This document shows, piece by piece, positions 1-4,338 of a stretch of 5,133 bases of DNA. Every line of letters begins with the position of its first letter. The stretch's first letter is position 1. Below the pieces are notes generated by a model. The model had not been told where the DNA came from, did no database searches, and saw nothing but the letters and a program-made list of their open reading frames with translations. The stretch lies in contig RFLC01000111.1 of NCBI GenBank assembly GCA_003694055.1, positions 1 to 5,133 of the forward strand, in the 5' to 3' direction. The DNA is from Candidatus Pacearchaeota archaeon. GTDB taxonomy: Archaea; Nanobdellota; Nanobdellia; Pacearchaeales; GW2011-AR1. The translations under genes and the position numbers were made by a program.

Positions 1-32
1 AAATGGAAGATTATTAAAAGTTGCGGATGGGC

Positions 33-62
33 GAAGCTATTGCGCCGCGGCGCGATGGCTTT
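33..62 (+). repeat. GC-rich inverted repeat (candidate RNA hairpin)
   Basis: This is an inverted repeat with a GCGCCGCGGCGC core. Fifteen nested pairs can be drawn from 33/62 inward to 47/48; a real hairpin would leave the innermost pairs as loop. As RNA from the + strand, the non-Watson-Crick positions are G.U pairs (33/62, 38/57, 41/54). On the minus strand they become A.C mismatches, so a structured transcript would more likely be read from the + strand. It could be the terminator of a gene ending to the left, part of a structured RNA, or a DNA palindrome. No T-run follows immediately, which weakens the terminator reading. Confidence 0.4.
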
Positions 63-114
63 CTGCGAAATGCGCGTTAAATAAAGGCGAGCACTGCCAG
101 CTAAATCGCACGAG

Positions 115-426
115 TTACTGCTTAGGGTGCGCTAACCCGCGCGCAACAATTCTTGCTCTAGCTCTCGCGGCAGGTTTTGGGTGTTGCGTAGGATAGCAGG
201 GGTTGTGCTTTCGCGACAGGCGCGCGACTTTTATTTGCGATGGGAAGAGCGCGCAAGATGTGTAGCTGCGCCGCGCAGCGGCGCATTGCAAGGCTTTCAT
301 TAAGAGCTCAACAAAGTTTGCAAGCGCGCGGCAGGTGTTGGCACCGCGCATCTTTTCCGCTTTCAATTCCGCGCGCTGCTTTCGGCTGGCGCGCTCATGC
401 GCGCGCTCAAACGCGTTGCTTTGCAT
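115..426 (-). CDS. Doubtful small basic protein, unrecognised
   Basis: This is a 103-codon ORF from an ATG at 426 to a TAA; an in-frame GTG at 450 would add 8 residues. I do not recognise the product. The first half reads like a helical, charged protein (FERAHERASRKQRAELKAEK, then an amphipathic stretch ANFVELLMKAL), and its GCG, CGC and GAG codons match the operon to the right. The second half, rich in Arg, Pro and Cys, looks less like a folded protein and may be non-coding or frameshifted. No TATA box sits about 26 nt upstream; only GGAAAG precedes the ATG, three bases or fewer away. It lies 60 bp downstream of the oxidoreductase stop on the same strand, so it could be a third operon gene, although a likely terminator lies between. 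The opposite strand also has ORFs here, so the region may simply be GC-rich spacer. Confidence 0.27.
   Translation of the reverse strand: MQSNAFERAHERASRKQRAELKAEKMRGANTCRALANFVELLMKALQCAAARRSYTSCALFPSQIKVARLSRKHNPCYPTQHPKPAARARARIVARGLAHPKQ
267..285. repeat. Perfect 8-bp inverted repeat, 3-nt loop
   Basis: TGCGCCGC (267-274) and GCGGCGCA (278-285) are exact inverse complements around GCA. The arm TGCGCCGC also occurs in the hairpin at 33-62 (41-48), so the two may be related elements or both products of the GCGC-rich composition. It falls inside the doubtful minus-strand ORF, which would have to translate through it. Confidence 0.4.
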
Positions 427-470
427 AACTTTCCGTCGATAAATTGTCACGCGAGCTTTACTCGAAACTC

Positions 471-485
471 TCCCAAAAAGAGAAT
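471..485 (-). terminator. Likely T-rich terminator after the oxidoreductase gene
   Basis: Directly after the TAG of the oxidoreductase gene, the minus strand reads ATTCTCTTTTTGGGAGAG. It has a run of five T flanked by complementary CTCT and AGAG. Archaeal termination mostly depends on oligo-T runs just downstream of genes, and this is the first such run after the operon. The short stem may be incidental. Confidence 0.45.
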
Positions 486-497
486 CTAGCCTAGATT
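483..497. repeat. 7-bp inverted repeat over the oxidoreductase stop codon
   Basis: AATCTAG and CTAGATT are exact inverse complements separated by one base, and the element contains the TAG stop. As RNA it could form only a weak four-pair stem with a seven-base loop. It could help 3'-end formation together with the T-run just downstream, or be chance. Confidence 0.3.
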
Positions 498-1889
498 GTA
501 GAGAAACCTCAAAACTTTTTTCGCGAAAGGTGTGAGCTTGTTGGCAAACAGCTGCGTTACTGCCTTTCTGTTCACGCGGGAGGCTGTTGGGTAGGGATAG
601 ACTTTATCAAAAATCTTTTTCACGTGCAATTCTGAGCTCATTGCAAGTATCAGCTCTTGCGCAATCTCGCCGGCATTCTCAGCGACGAGCGAGCCGCCAA
701 GGATTTTGTTGTTTGAAACAAAGAGCACAAGCCTGCCTTGGTTGCCGTCGGTAATCGCGCGGTCTATCTCTCCAAAGTCCTGAACAATTTTCACATAGTT
801 TTTGTTTTTCTTTTGAAGCTCGCGCTCGCGCAAGCCAAAGGTCGCTATCTCGGGAGAAGTGAAGGTCACCCAAGCAAATTTATCGTAAGACAATTTTTTC
901 TTTATTGGCGAGAAGAAATTGCTTAAGATTATTTTAGCATGAAGCTCTGCGGCGTGGGTGAACTGGTAGCTGCCTGCGACATCTCCGCACGCGTAGACGT
1001 TTTTGTTTGTTGTTCTCAAGTAAGGGTCGACTTTTATCTTTCTCTTGTCCTCGGTAAGCTCAATTCCTGCGCGCTCCAATCCTCGCGGGATGTTCAGCAC
1101 TCTGCCGATAGCGACGAGCACTGCGTCGAACTGCAGCTTCCTCTCTCCTTTTGGCGTGTCCGCAATCAGCGTGTTTTTCTCAAACCTTTTCGGAGAGCAA
1201 TTCAAGAAAATTTTCACTCCTTCTTTTGCCAGCGCGTTGTGCAGCACCTCTGCAATCTCCGGGGCTTCTTTCGGCAGGAACTGCGGGCCACGTTGGACAA
1301 TGCTAACTTCTGAACCTAAGCGAGAGAACGCCTGCCCGAGCTCGACGCCAATTGGACCTCCGCCAATCACCACCAACCTTTTTGGCAAGAAGTCGATATC
1401 GAAAATCGTTTCGTTTGTGTAAATGTGCTTTACCTTTTCAATTCCCGGCAGAGAGAGTTGCCTGGGGCGAGAGCCAGTTGCAATCACGATTTTTTTCGCA
1501 GAGCAAACTTTGCCATTCACAACAATTGAATTTTTTCCCGCAAACTCTGCCTCTCCGAGCTCTACGTCGATGCCGAGCGAGCGAAAGTATTCTGCGTTCT
1601 CATGCACTCTTATTTTTTCCTGCTTTGACTTGACGTAGGCTTTGACCTTTTTTATGTCTGCATTGCCAAGCGTGCGCACCCCGAACTCGCGCGCGAGCCG
1701 TGAGTGGTGCACAATCCTCGCCGCATGAATCAGCGCTTTGCTTGGCACGCAACCAAAATTCAAGCAATCCCCGCCGATGTTTTTGTCAGTTTTATCGACG
1801 AGCAAGACCTTGAAACCTGCCTTGTTCATGAAACTTGCGATGTTCAATCCCCCAGAACCTGCTCCAATAACAATCACATCGTACTTCAT
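486..1889 (-). CDS. FAD-dependent pyridine nucleotide-disulfide oxidoreductase, MerA/lipoamide dehydrogenase-like
   Basis: This 467-residue protein has the usual length of a group I flavoprotein disulfide reductase. In order it shows the FAD-binding GAGSGG (9-14), the redox pair in GGDCLNFGCVPSK (C42 and C47), the second FAD contact ATGSRP (137-142), a pyridine-nucleotide Rossmann motif GGGPIGVELG (176-185), ACGDVAG (300-306), and the dimerisation domain from about 335 (WVTFTSPEIATFGL). The acidic residue that usually ends the second strand of the nucleotide fold is replaced by Q199-R200, which favours NADPH over NADH (inference). The catalytic His-Glu dyad of the HPTxxE motif is replaced by YPTASR (Y433, R438). 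There is no N-terminal metal-binding domain and no C-terminal vicinal cysteine pair, so it is not a true mercuric reductase. The ATG at 1889 overlaps the TGA of the upstream VTT gene (ATGA), implying one mRNA and coupled translation. The family is certain; the substrate is unknown. Confidence 0.93.
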   Translation of the reverse strand: MKYDVIVIGAGSGGLNIASFMNKAGFKVLLVDKTDKNIGGDCLNFGCVPSKALIHAARIVHHSRLAREFGVRTLGNADIKKVKAYVKSKQEKIRVHENAEYFRSLGIDVELGEAEFAGKNSIVVNGKVCSAKKIVIATGSRPRQLSLPGIEKVKHIYTNETIFDIDFLPKRLVVIGGGPIGVELGQAFSRLGSEVSIVQRGPQFLPKEAPEIAEVLHNALAKEGVKIFLNCSPKRFEKNTLIADTPKGERKLQFDAVLVAIGRVLNIPRGLERAGIELTEDKRKIKVDPYLRTTNKNVYACGDVAGSYQFTHAAELHAKIILSNFFSPIKKKLSYDKFAWVTFTSPEIATFGLRERELQKKNKNYVKIVQDFGEIDRAITDGNQGRLVLFVSNNKILGGSLVAENAGEIAQELILAMSSELHVKKIFDKVYPYPTASRVNRKAVTQLFANKLTPFAKKVLRFLYNLG

Positions 1890-2620
1890 CTTCTTCCATT
1901 CCTTTTCCAGCTTTTATATTTTTTGTAAAAATAAGGCGTGAGTGCAAGGAGCGCGAAGAGCGAGATAGATAAAGCCAAGTTGAACGGGCTGAATGTTGCA
2001 ACAGAGTCGCCGATAAACGCGAGGGCGAAACTTCCAGGGATGATTCCAACTGCAGTGCCGAGGATAAAATCGCGTGTTTTGACTTTTGTCAAACCGAGAG
2101 CAAAGTTCAATCCGTTGAATGGAAAGAGCGGCACAAACCGCAAGAACAAAACAACCGCAAGCCCGTTTCTCTGGATTTTTTTGTCATACTCATAAAGCTT
2201 TTTGTACTTTTTCTTTAGCAAGTCCTCGACGAATGATTCTCCCAAAGCGCGCGCAGCGATGAAAGCAATTGTTGCGCCAAGCGTTGCGCCAATGATTGTG
2301 TAAATCGTGCCTAGGAACTTGCCGAAGATAACTCCTCCTGCTATTGTTACTGGCGTTCCTGGAAGAAAGAAAATTGTGGCAATGCTGTAAACAATCACGA
2401 AAGCAAGCGGCGCGAGCGGGCCGTATGATAGAACGCGCTCGCGCAACGCGGTTGGAGAGAGAAAGCTGCGTAAACCAAAATAGCGCGCTGTTAAGGCGAC
2501 AAATGCAATTGCAAACACTCCTGCCAGAAGTCTTATTTTTCTTCTATTGGATTTTAGCTTTGAGGAGTGCTTGCCATCTTGCGAGAGTCGCGAAAGTGAC
2601 ATATGTCTCTTTGTTAACAT
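1886..2620 (-). CDS. TVP38/TMEM64 family (VTT-domain) integral membrane protein
   Basis: This 244-residue protein starts with a basic cytoplasmic segment (1-30) and a first membrane helix (about 31-50). The VTT core follows: FFLPGTPVTIAGGVIFG (84-100), a glycine-rich helix IIGATLGATIAFIAAR (109-124), a charged segment KKKYKKLYEYDKKIQ (136-150), then VVLFLRFVPLFPFNGLNFAL (156-175) and GTAVGIIPG (188-196), with a last helix at about 213-230. The LPG-P and RFVPLFPFNGLN signatures are diagnostic. Characterised VTT relatives include eukaryotic TMEM41B/VMP1 lipid scramblases and DedA-type polyprenyl-phosphate flippases; the role in this subfamily is not established. The ATG at 2620 is preferred over the one at 2602 because a TATA-like box is centred about 26 nt upstream of it, fitting a leaderless mRNA. 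It is the first gene of an operon with the flavoprotein, which overlaps its end by 4 bp. A 22-bp palindrome spans the start codon. Confidence 0.93.
   Translation of the reverse strand: MLTKRHMSLSRLSQDGKHSSKLKSNRRKIRLLAGVFAIAFVALTARYFGLRSFLSPTALRERVLSYGPLAPLAFVIVYSIATIFFLPGTPVTIAGGVIFGKFLGTIYTIIGATLGATIAFIAARALGESFVEDLLKKKYKKLYEYDKKIQRNGLAVVLFLRFVPLFPFNGLNFALGLTKVKTRDFILGTAVGIIPGSFALAFIGDSVATFSPFNLALSISLFALLALTPYFYKKYKSWKRNGRR
2599..2606. promoter_or_regulatory. Secondary ACATATGT palindromic site
   Basis: GACATATGTC (2598-2607) repeats the ACATATGT centre of the larger palindrome at 2610-2631. The two centres are 18 bp apart, somewhat under two helical turns. It could be an auxiliary site for the same regulator, or simply contain the internal ATG at 2602. 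Confidence 0.3.
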
Positions 2621-2631
2621 ATGTTAACAAA
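2610..2631. promoter_or_regulatory. 22-bp perfect palindrome, candidate operator of the VTT/flavoprotein operon
   Basis: The core TTGTTAACATATGTTAACAA (2611-2630) equals its own reverse complement and extends by one further T/A pair on each side. It covers the predicted leaderless transcription start and the ATG at 2620, just downstream of a TATA-like box, the position from which a dimeric repressor would block initiation. The half-site TGTTAAC recurs at 2711-2717. No regulator gene is in the window, so the binding protein is unknown. Confidence 0.6.
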
Positions 2632-2642
2632 ACTCAATTCGG

Positions 2643-2650
2643 TTTAAAAA
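2643..2650 (-). promoter_or_regulatory. TATA-like box of the VTT/flavoprotein operon
   Basis: On the minus strand this reads TTTTTAAA, centred about 26 nt before the ATG at 2620. That is the expected archaeal TATA-to-start distance if transcription begins at the ATG. The preceding B-recognition region is not convincingly purine-rich, so the box is only moderately good. Confidence 0.5.
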
Positions 2651-2680
2651 GCTTGCGTAAACGCTATAAACAGCTAGTTT

Positions 2681-2704
2681 TGTATATACGCATGTATATA
2701 CACA
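2681..2704. repeat. 12-bp tandem repeat, two copies (TGTATATACRCA)
   Basis: TGTATATACGCA (2681-2692) is followed directly by TGTATATACACA (2693-2704), 11 of 12 bases identical. Each unit carries the palindrome GTATATAC. The whole stretch lies within a 26-nt run (2681-2706) of strictly alternating pyrimidine and purine. It sits between the divergent genes and could be a regulator-binding pair or a flexible or Z-DNA-prone tract. Confidence 0.55.
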
Positions 2705-2740
2705 TAGCTCTGTTAACTTTTCTAGAAATTTTTCTTGCGA

Positions 2741-2749
2741 TTTATAAAA
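2741..2749. promoter_or_regulatory. Orphan TATA box in the divergent intergenic region
   Basis: TTTATAAAA is a near-consensus archaeal TATA box and its core TTTATAAA reads the same on both strands. It is about 134 nt before the + gene and about 124 nt before the minus operon, too far for a leaderless start of either. It could drive a long-leader transcript of one of them or a short unannotated RNA starting near 2771 (+) or 2718 (-). The 2632-2877 spacer holds no ORF that I can support. Confidence 0.35.
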
Positions 2750-2843
2750 CTCTTAGCGTTGGGAAGAGAGCAAAAATCCGATTGGCTTATTTGCTCGCAT
2801 CAAGGTATAGTTTGCATACTAAACCTACCAGAAGGAGCTAAAG

Positions 2844-2858
2844 AAAAAAATTAAAAAT
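2844..2858 (+). promoter_or_regulatory. BRE/TATA-like promoter of the lipoprotein gene
   Basis: A purine run (GAAAAAAA) runs into TTAAAAAT, centred about 24 nt before the ATG at 2878. This is the layout of an archaeal BRE plus TATA box for a leaderless mRNA. The A-rich context makes chance matches likely, so support is moderate. A GGAG at 2834-2837 is too far from the ATG to act as its ribosome binding site. Confidence 0.45.
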
Positions 2859-2877
2859 AGGCAAACTAAGCAATATA

Positions 2878-3321
2878 ATGGTAAAGTTGAGTAGATGGAG
2901 GCCAGCTATCTTTGCAGCGGGTTTGGGTGTGCTTGCGGGTTGTGCCAGGCCTGCAATTGTAAGAGAATTTAGCAGGATTTACGAAGGAATAGAGGATGAT
3001 AGGATACAGCAAGCAATTTATGAGGGCAAAAACAAAGAGAGCACTATAGAGAGAATACAAAATTTCTATCATTGCAACAACGAAGATGCGCTCGCGTTTT
3101 ATGAAGGGCAAAGGAGAGTATATGAAGCATACAATAATCTAGGTAAGCTAGGCCAAGTGTCGGATTTTGTCACGCTTTACATTAATCTGCATAAGATCAC
3201 TGACTCACAAATAAAATTCCTTGAAGCTTTTGACAATCTAGAAAACATCGCTCTAAAGCTCGATCCTACAAGGAAAGGGGCCTATGAAAAACTTAGAGAA
3301 GAGTTACTCCAATTGGATTGA
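2878..3321 (+). CDS. Small putative lipoprotein, helical, unrecognised family
   Basis: This 147-residue protein begins with a basic n-region (K3, R6, R8), a short hydrophobic stretch (AIFAAGLGVLAG, 10-21) and a lipobox-like LAGC with Cys22 as the likely lipidated residue, so the mature part should be exported and membrane-anchored. The mature chain (23-147) is charged and almost wholly helix-forming, with segments such as FSRIYEGIEDDRIQQAIYEG and FLEAFDNLENIALKLD, and has only one further cysteine (C66). No family motif is recognisable. The ATG is the only sensible start: an in-frame TAA at 2839 lies upstream with no ATG between. All 11 arginines use AGA or AGG, unlike the flanking operon. 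Its TGA is immediately followed by the last base of the convergent gene's stop codon, so the two share no spacer. The lipoprotein call rests on the N-terminus alone. Confidence 0.8.
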   Translation: MVKLSRWRPAIFAAGLGVLAGCARPAIVREFSRIYEGIEDDRIQQAIYEGKNKESTIERIQNFYHCNNEDALAFYEGQRRVYEAYNNLGKLGQVSDFVTLYINLHKITDSQIKFLEAFDNLENIALKLDPTRKGAYEKLREELLQLD

Positions 3322-4239
3322 TTACCTTGGTTGAGGTTCACCGGTCTGCTGTGGAGGTCCTTTTACTTTGCAACTTATACACATTCTAATAGTAAAGACT
3401 ACTTCCCACTTTTTATCTGATGGCTTACCGACACATGACATAGTCCCGCTAACAGAACCTGGAATTCTAACTACATTTATTGGAAAACCGTGCGTACATT
3501 GGCCGATATAATATGAGCTTAAAGTTATAACAGGTACGCAATTATCTCCTCTGCACCTTCTTTTGCTTATGTCGGTCACCCTGTGCTTAAGATTCCTTTC
3601 TAAATCGAACAGAGCAAGCGAGCATGAACCCCATATATTTAGCCCCGTGGCACTCGCAGTAAATGGAACTGGTTGACCAGGACATGACCCTCCTCCAGGG
3701 TTCTTAGGTCTAATTATTAGTTTACGATCAGCAGTTACGCTTTCTTCGCACTTCAGCTCATCTCCTCCCTCAGGGCACCGATTTTCTTGAAGCCACTGCT
3801 GTATATAATCAAAAAAAGCCTGAAGCCTCTCTTTCGTTTCTTTCTTATTGAACTGTCCAGCCCACCACAACGTTGATTTCTTCCTGGGATCTCCATCTAC
3901 ATCGAATTTTATACTAAAGGTTTCACAGGTCTTGTAATTGCAAGCTAAAAGCCTTGGTTCATTGTCTTGTGATTCAACTGGAAGAGAATCCTGCCCACTA
4001 GAACTTCCTAATGTAAGTGGAGGTGATAAATAAGCCTGGTCTTGCAATATCTCGTCTAGTCTATCAGATAGAAAGAAGTATAAGTCGAGGAAAGAGCTTA
4101 CTGGAGTATACTCGGCAGGAGAGCTTCCCTGTTGGTATGTGGGGCTTAACGCAACAAGGTTAGAGGAGTAAGCAGCTAAGACAAAAACAATAGCGAGAAC
4201 AAAACCAGTGAGTGCCCCTAAAATAAACTCTTTTTTCAT
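3322..4239 (-). CDS. Membrane-anchored, cysteine-rich exported protein, unrecognised family
   Basis: The protein has 305 residues from the ATG at 4239, or 313 from an in-frame ATG at 4263. The 4239 start is preferred because a TATA box lies about 27 nt upstream and overlaps the 4263 ATG; it also gives a clean signal anchor, MKKEFILG followed by about 20 hydrophobic residues. After this comes a Ser/Pro/Gln-rich linker (to about residue 95), then an exported domain containing all 12 cysteines, including CNYKTC, CRGDNC and CISC. Such an even number suggests disulfide bonds (inference). A Pro/Gln-rich tail (GPPQQTGEPQPR) ends it. I recognise no domain. Arginine codons are AGA/AGG with one CGG and one CGT, and none is CGC, like the convergent neighbour. 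It might be a surface or adhesion-type protein or a pilin-like subunit, but no class III signal or partner genes support the latter. Confidence 0.82.
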   Translation of the reverse strand: MKKEFILGALTGFVLAIVFVLAAYSSNLVALSPTYQQGSSPAEYTPVSSFLDLYFFLSDRLDEILQDQAYLSPPLTLGSSSGQDSLPVESQDNEPRLLACNYKTCETFSIKFDVDGDPRKKSTLWWAGQFNKKETKERLQAFFDYIQQWLQENRCPEGGDELKCEESVTADRKLIIRPKNPGGGSCPGQPVPFTASATGLNIWGSCSLALFDLERNLKHRVTDISKRRCRGDNCVPVITLSSYYIGQCTHGFPINVVRIPGSVSGTMSCVGKPSDKKWEVVFTIRMCISCKVKGPPQQTGEPQPR

Positions 4240-4262
4240 TTTCAACCCATAATTCACTTTCA

Positions 4263-4276
4263 TTTATAAATTTTAC
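4263..4276 (-). promoter_or_regulatory. BRE/TATA promoter of the cysteine-rich protein gene
   Basis: On the minus strand GTAAAAT precedes TTTATAAA (4263-4270), a purine-rich BRE-like element followed by a near-consensus archaeal TATA box. Its centre is about 27 nt before the ATG at 4239, which predicts a leaderless mRNA and decides the start. It is the best promoter in the window and indicates that this gene is not transcribed only by read-through from the permease gene. Confidence 0.62.
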
Positions 4277-4338
4277 TCAGACCTTTCCGCTCAAAACTGA
4301 GATTTAAGGGATGATTGACGCCAGTTTAGCAAGTGAAA

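Noticed and set aside
2..196. + strand frame open from the left edge, cysteine-rich translation
   Set aside because: No start in view, and the frame overlaps the 33-62 hairpin and the end of the minus-strand ORF; its length is not surprising in GC-rich DNA.
240..428. + strand 62-codon ORF
   Set aside because: Arg/Ala/Cys/Trp-rich translation typical of a shadow of GCGC-rich DNA. A TTTTATTT lies about 26 nt before an internal ATG at 258, but that alone is weak.
939..1422. + strand ORFs of 124 and 125 codons inside the oxidoreductase gene
   Set aside because: They lie wholly opposite a gene with every family motif intact, and their translations have no recognisable domain; they are shadow frames.
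486..1889. True mercuric reductase (merA)
   Set aside because: No N-terminal metal-binding domain, no C-terminal vicinal cysteines and no mer genes nearby; only the general flavoprotein fold and the CxxxxC pair match.
2664..2705. Minus-strand 13-codon upstream ORF (MCIYMRIYKTSCL)
   Set aside because: It arises from the ATG and TAC content of the tandem repeat, and no supporting promoter or ribosome site is seen apart from the orphan TATA box.
2344..2841. + strand ORF of 165 codons
   Set aside because: Its first half is antisense to the VTT gene and its second half crosses the promoter region and tandem repeat; there is no promoter at its start and no domain.
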